Assembly: GCF_047663525.1 (NCBI RefSeq) | Contig: NC_092597.1 | Coordinates: forward strand, 16,638,501-16,702,500 | From: Anas platyrhynchos | Lineage: Eukaryota > Chordata > Aves > Anseriformes > Anatidae | Direction of reading: 5' to 3' | Length of the DNA stretch: 64,000 nt | Shown: piece after piece, positions 40,801 to 54,780 of the stretch | Numbering within the stretch: position 1 is the stretch's first letter | Layout of the letters: each line of letters begins with the position of its first letter | Notes under the pieces: generated by a model | Database searches by the model: none | The model's input: the letters and a program-made list of their open reading frames with translations, nothing else | What the model was told of the DNA's origin: nothing | Made by a program: the position numbers and the translations under genes

Positions 40801-43800
40801 AAAGCCAGGTAAAGTGCAATACCACCCTGCTTGGAGCTCGCAGGAAATATGTTGCAACCACTCCCAGCTGCTGTACTTTGTCTGGATTCCAGGATGCTGC
40901 TGCCTGTGTTGCTTGAACCGGTTCCCTCCCTTCCCCCAGCCCCAGCTCTGCCTTTAGCTAGAGAACAGAAGCACTGGCAGTACCAGTACAAGCTGCCAAC
41001 TAACCGAAAAAGAATAAAGCATGAAGAAACACTCATTTTTCTGCAGGTGACAAGTTGGCCTGCCTGCTAGACGTTCCTTGTTTTACAGAACATGTTCCTA
41101 GCTGATCAAAACAACCAGAGCCTGGATTTCCTCCTAGAGGCAGAAGCTTTTGCTACTGCTTTGCTTGTGCCAAGCTTGCTTGAACTTCAACATACTCTGA
41201 CTGACCATGAAAACAGCACCTAGGAGATGAAGCACGCTTCAGTCCTTGTATCCCTGCAGGCTCAACACAGAACCGAGCACATTTGTTGCAAAGCTCCTGA
41301 CATTTCTTCTGTTCTCTTCTCTCCCCCTGCTCTGGATGCTTTATGTTTGTTGCCTCTCTATTACCAGGCAGAGTTTCTGAAAGAAAAAGGTCATTCCCAC
41401 AGGAAGGGGACTAACAGCTATATTTACCTTTTAAGTGCATTTAATCAAACCTAGAAAGAAGAACATAGTCTCCTCCAAATGAATGCAATACTTAAGGTTA
41501 ACCCTAACCAGAAGATCACTACTAACATTTTGACAACAAACTGAAGTAATCAACCTAAAATACGCTGCACCTACAAAAAGATAACAGTAGGATATTGGTG
41601 CATTCCAGTTTTGTGGTGGGTTTTTTGTTTGCATTTTTCCACCCACGTGAGCTAAACAGTGCAGAGGGATTGTTTCAGTCTCAGATTAAAGACGGGACAA
41701 AAGGAGAAATCAACTTCTACACCACTTGCACTTCACGCTAAGTTTCTATGCAGTTTAGAAAGGCTTGCTTCCTAAATTATATCCACTTGGATCAGACCAA
41801 CATTTCACTAGCACAGACAAAATACTTCTTTGAAAGCTGTGTAAAAAATGCAAGCACATTCCCCTAGTTTTCCTTAGGAACCTTTCACCTACACTCTTTT
41901 GAACTACTTCACTCCCCCTTAAAATTTCCATTATTGCAGTTAAACTAAAACTAGCAGCTGAAAAAAGCATCCAGCATCCTCTAACTTCTCAAACTGTTAC
42001 CAAACAACCTGTTACAACTTACAATGTAGGGAAAAGAGTTTCCCCTCCTCATCCCATACTTTTCATCTTGAACCTACAAGCGAAGACGAGAAAGATAAAG
42101 TCCAGCAGATATTATGGAAATGAAAAAAGACTGGATTCAAATTCAGTTCTTTCAGCCAAGGACTGATAGCTGGTAGATCCAGCTTTTCCTTGAGGTGAAA
42201 CTCTTCAGATGTCAAAGCATCTGAGAAACTATCAGAGAACCCAAGCTTCCTTTATCTGACCCCCAACTGCCTCTGAACTGCTCCAGATCTTACAGATCTT
42301 ATGCAAACTGGGAAAGCAAACCTTACTTCCAAAACTGAAAGCTACATTTATATTCCATCATAAGGCTGGGGTTTCCCCTGTTGTTTTTTTTTTTTTTTTT
42401 TTTTATGGAATAAAACTGTGTGTAGAATTTTACATTTGAAAGATGTGGGGTACGCCAAGTTTTCACTGATATTCTACAGGAGAAACTCTCTATTAATAAT
42501 AGAAAGTGAGGCTAAAAGTGATAAATGTTTTGTGACAAGAGGTAAAACACGAAAGATCAGTTACTCCCATAGAAACCTGGAGAGGAAGATAAAAATGAAA
42601 GACTGGTAAGAACAAAACTAGTATATGAAAAGAAAAAATATGCAAAGGAAAAAAATGTATTAAAGCTACAGTATTTATTTGCTTTTTTTTTTTTTTAAAT
42701 AAATCATTTACTAAAATCATGGACTACAAACATGAGCTATTTCTTACAAATGTGAACTGGAAAGCAAGGTTCACCAGAAAAAAAACACATCACTGAGCTA
42801 CACGAGTAGCCTTAGCAGAAAAGCAGAAGTTAAAAAAATATATTTTACTACGTACATAAGAGAGCTTGTATGCAGTTTGAGTACGGAAGCACTAAGTAAA
42901 AGTTTACTTAAGATAACAGAACATTTAAATAAAAGCACACTTACCCACAGAACTTAGTTGAAACCTCTATCATAAACATTTCATCTCTCCCTGGATCATT
43001 CAGCTGGTATCCCAGGCTATCCTACATAATTTTCTGCATCTGTATCAAAATTATACTCTACATATAAATCCCTGGTACTGTCACAAAAACCTGAAGTATC
43101 CATCAATTCCTTTCCAGTACTGTTTACTTAAACAGCCCTGATAAGGCCCACTGCAGTAGATGCCGTTAGTTCACTAGAATTCACATTAAGTCCAAGTTAT
43201 CTCTACATAAAATTCTGTAGCTACTCATTGGTTTTAATATTAAGCTTTTTTATTTAGTCAGCAATGATAATTACTAAAATGTTTTACCTCTCAAAAATTA
43301 GAGCAATGCCAAGCCAGGTGATTTCACTGAGAAGAACAAAAATGCACCTTTTAGCTAGTTATTCAAGTTGGTTAAGCTTGATTTTTCAAAATACTAATAG
43401 TGCCATATTACATTATTGATTGAGTTTTGCAGTGCTAATAAATGGACCTTCCTAATTCACAACGTGCTCAAAAAACAAATTGTTTCTCTTGGCATTCTGT
43501 AGTTTTCAGCCTCAGAGGCTGAGAGCTCACCCATTAATATAGCTTGTACTTCGATCCCAATGCTCTTGAGCTGCAAGATCTCCACTAAGTACATGTTGGA
43601 ATAATCCTGCTTCCCAGGACAAGTTTCATTTACCTTTAAAAGCATCCCTGAAATACAGAGTACACATCCTAACCTGGATGTTTTTAAGACTGTTAATCCT
43701 AGAGCAGTGAAATGCCTCTTTATTCGCTTGCAGGCTTGCCAGGAGGCAGCCCCATTAACCCACTGGCTAACAAATAAGGAATCCTGACCGGCTAATTATA

Positions 43801-46800
43801 ACAGTGCTGTAATGAGTGAGAGGTACAGCATCTATGAGACATTTCTTCAACTGAACTCAAGAAATGCTCCAAACAGAAGAAAGCTGCTAGAGAAGCTCGA
43901 TTGTACCTACTATAACGTTTCATTTTAGGTCACCTTTAATGACATGTTCATAAGAACATTAAAATCAAAATAAAAATATCTATTAGCCACTATTTAGCAC
44001 CTGGGTTTTTTGTGGTGTTCAGTACCTACGAGCATTATGGCAATCACTAAATGTAAAGACCAGATTTATTAACGTATTCTGTAATTTTCCTTTATTTCCT
44101 TTGAAACAAATTTAATGAAGAGAAAAATCTCAACTGCTCTTTGGGATTTTAGCTTTGTGGTTTTAGTTTCTCTGCAAACAGCAAGGACTGTGTGCACACA
44201 GCTCAAGTCCATTTATGTCTGCTTTAAAATGATCTAGGAAACCAAGCATTCAGCTAATCTTTCATTGATTTTATATACTACTAAGTTCTAATAAATGTTA
44301 AGTAATGGGACTTCGACCAAACAACTGCAGTAGATTAACTTATTATAGTAGTACAAAACAATTTGCTTCAGACAAGTATTCTAATGAAGCAATATTTTTC
44401 AGAATAATAAATGCTGAACAAGTGATTGAATCAGACAATTTTATTTTTTGTTCCTCCCCCGCACCAACATGAGTAGAATTATAAGGTCTTCTGTCTGAGA
44501 CCAATTCCCACAATACTGAGACTTTTTTTTTAAATATTACATAGCTAGACAATGCTAAATAATTGGTTCACACATTTCTATTACATTCTTGTCAACAGCC
44601 TAAAATTCAAATTCTGAACGATGTGAGAAAAAAAAAGTCTTTAGGATGCAGAATTGTGACAATTCAATTAAGTCCACTTAGCATCCATTATAAGTTGCTT
44701 TCTTTCAAACTTACACTTTTTAAAGTAGAATATTAAAACTGGAAACACTACATTTCCTATGATTTTCAGTTAAGGGACAGCACAGAAGCACTCTTCAGAA
44801 AATGGGGCTGACCCTGCCACCATGAGTTATAAATAGAGATTGTAATTTAGAACTGCAATTACGTGCTGATGTTCTTAGTTTAGAAATCATTAAGGTACAA
44901 AGAAAAGGACACAGCTGAAGTACTCTAAACACCAGACATTGGTTGACCCTTGAAATGCATACTGTAAAATAGGAATATACCCTTGAAATCAAAGCTTCTA
45001 GCTATGAAACCATCTTCTCCTAAAGAGAATTAGAAGGAGCAAACATTTATCCAAATGGCTAAGAAGAGAGACATTTTTCTGGAAATTTGCTGGGGAAAGT
45101 CTTTTCACTGGCCCAAGTCACCACACAGTACCAGAACCAAAGACTATATTTTAAAATAAAGTACTCTTCCTTCTGCCTCCAAGTGAAAAAGCAGTACATG
45201 CTACAAACCCAGAGTTCTGATTTACAGCTAAGCCAAGCAAGCAAGATACATATGTAAACAGAGGCATTAATTCAGGCACTGGATGGAAAATGAAGATCAT
45301 GAGACTAACAGGTTGTGGAAACTTTTGAAGTGGTGAGGGAGAAAAAAACATGACAGTCAAAGGAAAAACAGCTTACAAAAATTGACTTTACATTGCCTGA
45401 TACACGTTATGTCAATACCAGAATAAACCTGTAGTGGCAGATCTGTGTATCTGCAGTGCTTGTTCTACTTCTGAGGTCCCCTGCAAGGGACATACCTGCA
45501 TAGGAGCTAGGTTACAGTTGATACGCAGCACATCCCAGTTTCTCTATAGTGCTAAGCTGAAAGTAAAACTATTTTTATTACTAAGTGCTGTATCAGCTGA
45601 AAGCCTACCTTGCAAATCTACCTCCACTGGGCAAATATATATGACTTTAGAAGCATAAGCCTTTTCAGCCCTTGCTCTTCTGTCAAACCAGGTAGGGTCA
45701 GATGTCATTGATCTACGTATTAAGAGCATGCCTTGTGTGCATTGTGAAAGCTGAGGCAACAAAAGCTTTCAGCTCCAGAAAACTAAGTAACAGCTATTAG
45801 AACATACGTCCAGAATACATCTTCAAGACTAAACAAGCATTTGTCCAATAACTGACTTCTCAAAGGCTAGTACAAAATGGCATTAGCATTACAACCTTTT
45901 CTCTGAGTTTCACAGCTACTGTTTGTGTGACCAGTGATGTGGCCTTTACTCAGCACCGAGGAGGTAACTAACAGTCACAAACAATGACTTTACTATTTTG
46001 CTTTATAAAAAGGGAGAATTCATGTTCAGTATAATATCTGCAATACTGGAAGTTCAACAAAAATCATATTTATCAACTTTAAGTGTAATTGTATGTTCTA
46101 TTTATGGGAAAACCCAAACAACTATTTAAAGACAAGTCCATAGAAACAGAGCTCTACTCACTGAAGCTTCAGCTGTGTCAGCAAAAGAAAAAGCAGAATA
46201 CTTACTGACTTACCTTTAAATAACTTTTATAACGTCTGTAGATTACAGGCCTGAGCAGACTTGGTATACTGTTATTTTTGCATTTTGCTAATAAATGCTA
46301 TCAAACACTATAGCTTTAAGCTCTGCAAGCCTGTACATAAGAATCAATGAGGAAAAAAACACTTTACGTTGTAAGAACAATAAGGATTTTAGGCCTATAT
46401 AGTTGAAGTGATCTACTCAGTTATTTTCCTTCAAGCAACCAGAGTGCATAGATCCGTAATTTTATCTTTGATAACATTAATTTCAGTGGTTTAAAATATT
46501 GCACCAGAGCCAATAAAATTCTTAGGTAAAAGGCTCTTTTGTAGGCATTTCATGTCTATACTAGAGAATAACACTGTTCTTAGCTATGACATAGCATCCT
46601 CTTTAACAAATATGCTTAAACTTCTGTGATATTTGCCCTACTTGAAAATGACTATTTTGGGAAGTAATATATAGTCAGAGCTCTATCTGCATGCAGCAGC
46701 TGTAGCATAAAGACCTAACAATAGGTTCATTTATGATGTGCATTTCCAACCCCAATTAATAAACCTGCTGCAACAGATACTGAAATCCACAATTAAAGTT

Positions 46801-49800
46801 AGAAATTTCCAGTTTAAGGCTCATATATTAAAAAATGCTTATTTTGCCATCTGATTTCACAGAACATTTGGTTTTGAGAATGAGCCATCATTCCAACAGG
46901 AGTGTATTATGAACACAGATTTAAAAACATTATTCATAAGATCCATCTCTGAAAACTAGGCACCAACCTTGCAAGTCTTCTGTCTCAGGTACTGTTTTGT
47001 CCACAGCCGTACTATCCGGTTGGGATGATGCTACAGATTCTGTTAAAAGTGACTGACTTGACACAGGGCTAGAGAGGAAAAAAAAAGTTATTTTTAAAGA
47101 AGGCACATCCATACCCTAAGAGCATTCATTAAAGAAATACTTTAAGACTTGACAAGAGAGCATGCCAAAACTTTTCACTCTGAAGTTGCTTTAGTAACCA
47201 CTAAAAAAAAAAAAAAGTGTTACGCTAAGAATACCAGACAAGCTGAGCTGATGAAAAATTGAACATTTTTGCATTCACTGCATTCATAGTGAATATAGTA
47301 AGTCAGTTCACTACCAGAAAACGTTTCTCTCTTCTCCCCCCCCCCCCTTTTTTTGTAGTTTGGCATGCTATCCTTCCACACAGAAGCAACAATGCAACAT
47401 TCGCAAAGATTTCTAACATACGCCATCAAGATAATTGTAGAGGAGCTACTTCTGGTATTCCAGTGATTCCAGTGAACAAGAAAATTGCAGCATGTCAATG
47501 TTTCCAGCAATAAAGAATCCGCAGTTGTATGTAGAACCCTTATATTTTTGCAGTGAAAAGTAGTGATGGCCAGATTTCTCAACCCTGTCAGCCGCACTGC
47601 TAAAATCAGTGTGTCTGAAAACTCAGAGGTGAATACCCTGGACAGTTATGGGAGACAGATTTAATTCTAGCAGTTGCAGACAAACTGCTCAGCAGCACTT
47701 GTGCTGTGGGACAAGGCCCAAGTGAGGGGTAAAATGATCCACCTGTCCAATTTATTTCTCACCTTCCTCTCAGGGATTCACTCTGAATCCAAGAAATCAG
47801 ATTACCCAGCAGTCTATGAACCAACAAAGCCCTACTAGTAGTCCATGATGCAACCAGGGCACCAGAGCTGTAATTTTAATTGCCAAGTGTTACGTAGAGG
47901 TCTTGAACTGCAGACTAGGTCACCTACAAAAGTCCATTTTCAATTTAGCAGACATTTCCTCAGTGTATCATAACTCTGAAGTACAACCAGAGCCCCTACT
48001 TTTACTTTGGAAAAAAGAACAAGCGATACTGATTTTTTAAAATGCAAGTCTCAGAGCCGCCATCCATCTTTTCTTCTGTAACTGAGCTAGTGATCAAAAA
48101 AATACTTTTTTTAAAAAGTGAATACTGTAAAGGCTAGGTGGGAAAACAAACCCAAGGCACTGTAATTGGTTCAGCTCTGTGTGTTGACCTAGATGATTTT
48201 ATATATGTATATATACAATTCTCTATGTATAAATATATATATAACAGGTGTGTCTTTTTAAATACAGATTAAGTGTTATAGCAGGGTAAGATATATACTT
48301 TCTACCTCAATTAGAAATCCCAGAATAGAAAGATCAAATATAGCATCAAGCATGGCACCTAGCACTCAGTTCATACTCAGGACCCAAGCATGAGATAACA
48401 CCTCCTATAAAAAGCTAAGGAGCAGAAAACAGTCTGAACAGAATCAGTCAACAATAACAGACGAAATCAGATCCTGCTTAACCTTGGCCTGTCCCTTATT
48501 ACATACTTTCATTTAGCTTCCATAGTGTAACTAATGTTTTTCACTGCAAAAATTTCCAAAGCACTTTAAAAAAAAGTTGCTGTTGGTTTTGTCTTCCTAA
48601 ACTGAAATGCAGCTACCAAATAAATATTTAGCTTTCACAAATGGAAAGCACTTTAAGTCTGAGGGATTTACAACAGGCTGTTACCTCTCCTTGAGTAATC
48701 AGGTTGGAAATTAGTTGTTTAATAAGACATCAGTTCAGCGGTACCACTTGTACTAAGAGTCAGACATCTTTTCCTCTGTATGTTCCACTTTTTGTGAAAC
48801 AACTATTCCTTAACACATTATCGTACGTTTATTTATGAGAGTACTAGTCAATAGCTTTCTGCCATTTTACACAACCCTCAAATTTCTGGGATGGAAAGAG
48901 CTCTCCTTTGGTAAATATACAACCAACTGCACATTGCAGAGCCGGAAGACTAGCCAGACAAGTCTTTGTAGAACAGCATGAAGCTGGCAATACTCCTATT
49001 TGAGGCTAAATTCTAAAGGCAAATTTGCATTTGAATGCAAGATGTAGCTAACAGATCGGCCACTATTTACTGAGATCCCATGCTTTAAATTTCTCAGTTA
49101 AATCTTGCATGTTTTTCTAATCCAGGTCTTGGCATTTAATTATGCAGAGTCAGAGCATAGTTAATTTCATCATGCTGATTAAAACATTTTTATGTACAAA
49201 AAAATAACAGAAACCACTTACCTTGGCTGCATAGATGGAGTTGATGTAGAATCTAAAGTTGACTGAGTTTCTTGGGCACTGCCTTCTGTGCATTGAACTG
49301 GTAAGGACTCAGTTATACTACTGACAGAAGTTGCTGGAAGGAAGACACTAATGTAAAATGTGGTACACTACTTCCCAGGATTACATAAATTACACAGTGC
49401 AATTATTCTTCGACCTCTGTGACATGAGCCAGGAAAGTGACTGAATCTCAGTCAATACCATAATGAAAAATAATTTTACAAGAAGTAATTATGCTTGGCC
49501 ATGTTTTGAACATGTTCCAAGCCCCAGGCCCCCACAAGTTCCACAACACAAAACCGTAGAGCTGGAGCTTTAAAATAGTTACTATTTTCTGCTACCTCAA
49601 GTGTCTACAAACAGCCTTCTCAGGATCAACTCCATTTTTCTGACATAAGTTTTATTAAATAAAACAAGATGGATCTGTGAGAAACAGTATTATTGAATCC
49701 TAACATCACTTTAGGATCCATTCTGAAGTTGTAGAACCTAGAACCCCAGATTTCAAGCAATGAAATCTATTGGTTAAATATTAGAAGTCAATATTAAAAG

Positions 49801-50695
49801 TTAAGGAAGTCTTGAGGAACACAACATAAGATTCTTGGTGTCAGTATCCAGCCGAGCCAGAAGAGACATGTCAGGTTCCAAAGGGAAGCACTTCCTCTCT
49901 CTTCTTCCCCAAGCAGAAACATCATAGTGAAGGTAAAATAGAGACAGGGTTCCTCTTTCTGAGAGAACTGCCATGAATTTTAAGGGGGAAAGAGATCTCC
50001 TAGCTTACTCCTGGAGAGCAGTATAGGAAGAGTTCCCCAACCCACAGAAATAAACACAATCTGCTTTGTACCAAAGTATATTGGGCCAAACAAGGATAAC
50101 AAACTATGACATTAGGAGAAACTTTTCAAAAGAAGGGGAAGTTAATCTTTTAGCATCAGGCTACAAACCTAGATGCCTGTATTTTAAATGTTTTTCACAA
50201 ACATTCCCCAAGCTAGATGTTCTCTCTATTGTCAGTAGTTTCAGGAAATGTGTTGATGTACTGCTTTCCTGCATTTTTATCATGACATTGGAAACAACAT
50301 AACATACATATATTAAAACAAAGTATATTAGCAACTTCTAAGCAGATTAATCACAGCACAACTGCACTGTGAACATTTCACCCAAGTTTAATCTAGCAGG
50401 TAAAATACTTGAATAGGATAGAGTGGTTTGCTCTAATGCTCCTATTCTTTCAAGCATATTTAGTATCTGGACATGGTCAAAAATCAAGCTACAGCCTAAC
50501 TTTCCATTTCAAATTTCAAACAGCACTACAATAGCATTACTTACCAGGAGGACTAATTCTACCATTACTGTTCTGCCTTTGAAGATGTTCTTTGTAGCAC
50601 ACTGAACACATGCCATTTGTACGAGGGTTCCCATAAAATCCGCAACCAGTGGAACAAAGCATAGGCACTTGGCTACGGTTGGTTTCTTGAGCCAT
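37736..50695 (-). CDS. ZFAND6: AN1-type zinc finger protein 6 (AWP1), complete coding region (5 coding exons)
   Basis: ZFAND6 is a cytosolic adaptor whose A20 finger binds ubiquitin. It has been linked to PKN1, TRAF2/NF-kB signalling and PEX6-dependent recycling of ubiquitinated PEX5 at peroxisomes. Joining 50545-50695, 49222-49333, 46968-47068, 38501-38614 and 37736-37884 gives 627 nt: 208 residues and a stop, the human length. The A20 finger has C14, C18, C30 and C33. A Ser/Thr/Gln-rich low-complexity linker covers about 43-140. The AN1 finger has all eight ligands: C149, C152, C163, C165, C170, H173, H179 and C181. The C-terminus GEKIQKI is conserved. Compared with human there is one residue fewer before GRISPP and one more in the Ser-rich linker, while the fingers are nearly unchanged. 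Introns are GT-AG. The coding region starts in an exon whose acceptor lies 19 bases upstream of ATG, so at least one 5' non-coding exon lies further upstream. Confidence 0.98.
38501..38614 (-). CDS. ZFAND6: ZFAND6 coding exon 4 (residues 122-160), start of AN1 finger
   Basis: Encodes [20 protein letters not shown], a basic patch PKQKKNR, then CFMC (C149, C152) and RKKVGLT. 114 nt, acceptor TAATATTAG, donor GTAAGA. Confidence 0.97.
42384..42404 (+). repeat. T21 homopolymer
   Basis: Twenty-one T on the plus strand (A21 on the ZFAND6 strand), in the long intron between coding exons 3 and 4. No transposon body precedes it on either strand that I can recognise. Confidence 0.85.
46968..47068 (-). 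CDS. ZFAND6: ZFAND6 coding exon 3 (residues 88-122), linker
   Basis: Encodes [19 protein letters not shown] and [14 protein letters not shown]. 101 nt, acceptor TCCTCTCTAG. The donor is CAAG-GTTGGT, a GT site with weak positions +3 to +5, unlike the other donors in this gene. Confidence 0.96.
48200..48243. repeat. AT-alternating stretch
   Basis: Two blocks of alternating AT/TA steps separated by about 16 bases, inside a ZFAND6 intron. Confidence 0.7.
49222..49333 (-). CDS. ZFAND6: ZFAND6 coding exon 2 (residues 51-88), linker
   Basis: Encodes [18 protein letters not shown] and a Ser/Thr-rich stretch ending MQP. 112 nt, acceptor TCCTTCCAG, donor GTAAGT. Sequence drifts more here than in the fingers, as expected of a flexible linker. 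Confidence 0.96.
50545..50695 (-). CDS. ZFAND6: ZFAND6 coding exon 1 (residues 1-51), A20 zinc finger
   Basis: Begins [14 protein letters not shown] and includes the full A20 finger, C14-x3-C18-x11-C30-x2-C33. Donor GTAAGT after CCTCCTG. The exon starts at 50714 after acceptor AATTTCAG. ATG context is AAA at -3 to -1. Confidence 0.97.
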
Positions 50696-50714
50696 TTTCC
50701 CTTCTTCTACACAC
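50696..50714 (-). other. ZFAND6: ZFAND6 5' UTR segment
   Basis: Nineteen untranslated bases between the acceptor (AG at 50715-50716) and the start codon. They show that the mRNA is spliced upstream of the start. Confidence 0.8.
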
Positions 50715-53700
50715 CTGAAATTGAGAAATTTCGTTTAGAGGCCTCAGGAAAAAAACTTTTACAGTTCGTGTTTGGAAATCTGGATTTCCCTAAGGCTCAT
50801 CAAGATCTTCTAGAAAAGACATTTACGGATAACCTTAAACCTTCTTAACAGAATTACCGCAAACACCCCTCTTCAATGGACCATTAGAGAACAGGAGGTT
50901 CAAATACCAACTTGTAGATGAGTTATTGACATCTGTCACTCGCTGAGATTTATTTATTTTTTACCAGTTGTGAAAGAAAAAAGTTTCTCATTAAGGAACT
51001 AAGTATCTCAACATATTAATTATTCCATTCAAGATCAATTTAGGTCTACCATTTAACACTCCCAATTAAAAATTAGATTGAAGCATAGACGACTTTAATC
51101 CTTGCAAGTCAAAACAAAGATAAATTACCAGTATCACTGCTAATCAATGCTTCAAGTAATATCAGTATATATATGTATCAAAAGCAGAGATAAGAAAATC
51201 CAGAGGGAAAGAGGTTTCAAGATATTTGCATATTTTACCAGTTGCCAAGTTATAAAACTAAATTAAACCACAGTCAGAAGTACACCAGGGTAAAAACATT
51301 TCCTTTTACATAAGATGCATTTGAAGCCAAATGCTAACAAGTTTCCCATTATTTTGTTTTTAGACAAATATCCTCAGCTCCTCTCACACCCACAACCATT
51401 GCATTTTGTTGTTATTTCCCAAAAGCATAGGAAATTGATACCTCAGAAGTAAATCTCTGGGTTGCAAAGCTAGGAGCAACACAGAACCAAGCCAGTAAGG
51501 TGCTCTGCTCCAAGAACCATAAACTACATATAAGACAAGGGAGATGTACAGGCAGGAAGACAAAAAAATCTCGGTATTTTATTAACCTTAATTGCAGGTT
51601 GAAGCTTATTTCATCTGTTTGACTGCACTCTCCCACCCCGATACAAAAGCATTTGATTTTTGACACACAAAGCCCCCATTGACCTCAAATTGCAGCTAAA
51701 TTTGATTTTGCTGAAGTATTATACTTGTGGCTAAAAGAGCACTTTCATGCCTGCCTTTCTCCAGATAACCCTTTCGAACAAAGCTGCAAGTAACGCATGT
51801 GGGAATTCAATTCTTATGCTGGCTGAGCCCAACATTACACTTCACTCAAATGGCTTAGCTGAAATTAACACGGGTTTTCTCTGCTTTGGTAACTCAAACC
51901 ACTTTAAAGGTGAAACCTTACACAAGTCACTCCTGGCATAGTACATTTAAGACTGAACAACTAATTAAAAAACATTTTGGACAGAGTATTTCAACGGCTA
52001 ATAGAGATTCGGTGTCACAAGGCAAGTATTACACCTTTTAATTTTAGACAGCAGCAGATTAAAAAACTCTACCATACTGACTTTCAAAATTTACCATGGT
52101 TCCTGCTCAACAGTTAGCTTCAAGCAGCGTGCAGGAACTCAGTAACAGCACCAGTTACTGCTTATTTTCTTATTCCCCAACACAACTCTTGCTGAAGGGA
52201 CCAGGTGCTAAAGCAATCACACAATAACAATTTCTAATATGGACTTAGAGCCTGCCCCAATTCAATAAACAAATTGTGAAAGGTGCACAAGGATGCCCAG
52301 AAGAAGAACAAGAAAAGCTGGAATGAGTTCCAGCTCAGCCAGCTCCCGAGTTCATTAAGCAGTGGATCCAGCCACCAGGCAAAGCACAAACCAATGGCAG
52401 GAAGCTCCAGAACACTCAGATCTCCAAGGGAAGTGCCAGGGATTCTTCTGAAGAGTTCTAAGGAAAGCCACAGGAAACGGAAGATCCTATATTGGTTGCT
52501 AATATTTTGGGGATAAAAATGGAGAAAAGAGTATTGAACTGATGCAATGTTAGGAAGTTGAATGAGAACGGGGTTGAACTTCTACAATAGCTTGTGGCAT
52601 TCAGAAGAGGGCCATCACATAAACTGCCCCCACCAGCTCTGCTGCTCACCAGGGCCCGCACTGACCCACCAACAAGATCCCCAAGCCAGGAAGAAAAGGA
52701 AAGCCATCACAAGTCTTCTGGCAGGTCAGTGAGCTCAATCAGTCCATGCACACAAACCAACATAAACAAGCACCACGCTCAGGGGAAAAACTTGGGAAGG
52801 GATGTGAAGGATGGCATGCAAACAGGCGGGATGCCACACGGGGACCACCCCTTTTAGCAGCCTGTGAGCTCCTGGGTGAGATGCTTGATCTGATCTACCT
52901 AAACCCTAAAGCCACAGAACGCCAAACCAGCACAATAAGCTCTTGTTGCTGAGCTTCTCACTTCCTCTCCCATGCTGTTCCCTCCCTTTCAGTGCAAACA
53001 GGCACTGAAACGGATCAAAGTGATCAACCTTAGCAAACCAGCCACTCAAACGAGTTGTATCTGTCATGCTTGCTGGGCATAAGAGAGGGGTTAGGGTGGG
53101 AGACAGCAGCTGAAGGCACACAGGGAACCACTTGTTCCAGCAACTGAGCAGGCTGAAAGCCTCAGGAAAACCATCGGCCAAAAGCAGGCGTTCAGAACAC
53201 GAGGGAGTTGAGATCCAAGTGCCATGCCTCGGTGGCATTCCTGCCCCACAACTCGGGCAGGGCAAGAGTCAGACAGCAGCCACTGGGAGCAGCCACTGAA
53301 CTGATCCCTGAACAGATGTTTGGGGGGAGCAAAGACCTCCCCCCTCCAGCTCCAGGCTCAACTTCAGAAGATGTGCTTCAAAACTGTCTCTAATTCCTCA
53401 TGCAGGAAGACCCACGACATTGCCGAGCCCAACCATCACGTGTAATGGGGGGCTGTCAGGGAAATTGCACCTTAGCAGGGCTGTGAAAGGGGTAATCCTG
53501 CCTGCACAACCCCAGCCCCCGCTGCGCCTTCCCACCCCTTCCTCTGCACTGGAGCCGGCAATCACGAGGTGAGTCAGAGCAGCTCGTTCATCCGATGGAA
53601 AAACAGCAATGTTTATGCTGCTGGACCGGAGAGCCTGCAGATCTGACAGATGACCAACTCGAGAACCAACACAGGGCGCAAAGGAAGTGACAAGGTTAAA

Positions 53701-54763
53701 AACAGGACGGCCCCTTCGAGTGGCAGCAGGCCATCACTGGGGATTAAGCTGCTGTACAACACATGCCAAGCACATACCCTAGCTGTACTTTCAAGTCTGG
53801 TCTCCCAGCTTGGCTTGAGTACAAAACTGGAAGTAACTCCATAGCTGCAGTGACAGTAAGGTCTTGGGACCAACGTGGCCGGGTATATGTCCCACTCGGA
53901 GGTGTCACAGAACAAGCGTGGAGCTTTTAACACTGCTGGAGAGGTTTCCAGGCTCTGCCTGTTCCCTGCAAGCTGTGCTAGCACAATACTCGTAGGGTCA
54001 CCCTGATACTCTGAATGTAGAATTGATTCATCTTTAAAAAAACAACACCTTTTACAATATTTTAAACATGTTCCCTGCTGTGCTTTATGGTATAGCTGTA
54101 TAACCAGTCATACGAGCACTAATGCGAGGGAAGTGTACTAGAGGGAAGGCCAAGAGCCTTACACAATCTTCCCCCAACACAACCCCAGAACATCCACTTT
54201 GCTGAAGATTATGGAGGAGACGGCCTCTTTTCGCATTAGCTAGAAATTGCTAAACTAAAGCTGAGATTACCGCTGGTAATTTTTATTACTGCTCAATTCA
54301 AAAATACTCTTTGCTGCCGCTGTAAGTCTGCAGCACTGTGTGCTAGCATCCTTCTACCATCCTAAATCCTTCTCTTCCTACCAACTCAGACTAAAATCTG
54401 CCCGTTTCTGTTAGCCTTGCCATATACAGATACCTTCCTGTATCTGTGAGGCCTGACTCACTGAAATCCCACACTAGCCTGCTGACACAGGTCCCACCAT
54501 TCCCTCCTCCCCAGCACACGTCCACAGAGGGTCAATTACTCTGCATACCAAGCAGCAACCACAAGGAACCATATAAAGGACATTAGTGATTATAATCATA
54601 TAACATATACAGAGCTGAGGCTGTGGAAACGTGAGAGCTGGTTAAATCTGCTGGACGTCAGGCTCGCTGTGAGGAGAGATGCCTCTTCCAATACTCCACA
54701 AAGCAAGTAATAAAATACTTACGCACGTCCTTTCCCCAAGGAGCGAGCACCATGATACTCGGC

Positions 54764-54780
54764 TTTTTTTTTTTTTTTTT
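54764..54780 (+). repeat. T17 homopolymer
   Basis: Seventeen T on the plus strand within the presumed ZFAND6 5' intron. Confidence 0.85.

Larger units (their letters stand above)
37885..46967 (-). other. ZFAND6: ZFAND6 introns between coding exons 3, 4 and 5
   Basis: A 616-base intron (37885-38500) and an 8353-base intron (38615-46967) with exon 4 between them. Both are AT-rich. They contain a TC run near 38661, a T21 run at 42384-42404 and no recognised gene or transposon. Confidence 0.9.
47069..50544 (-). other. ZFAND6: ZFAND6 introns between coding exons 1, 2 and 3
   Basis: Introns of 2153 bases (47069-49221) and 1211 bases (49334-50544). The first holds a C12-T7 block (47336-47354) and an AT-rich alternating stretch at 48200-48243. 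No gene recognised. Confidence 0.9.

Noticed and set aside
54700..54735. Strong donor-like GTAAGT on the minus strand as a ZFAND6 5' exon end
   Set aside because: The sequence before it leads directly into an A17 run on that strand, with no acceptor or promoter-like feature to define an exon.
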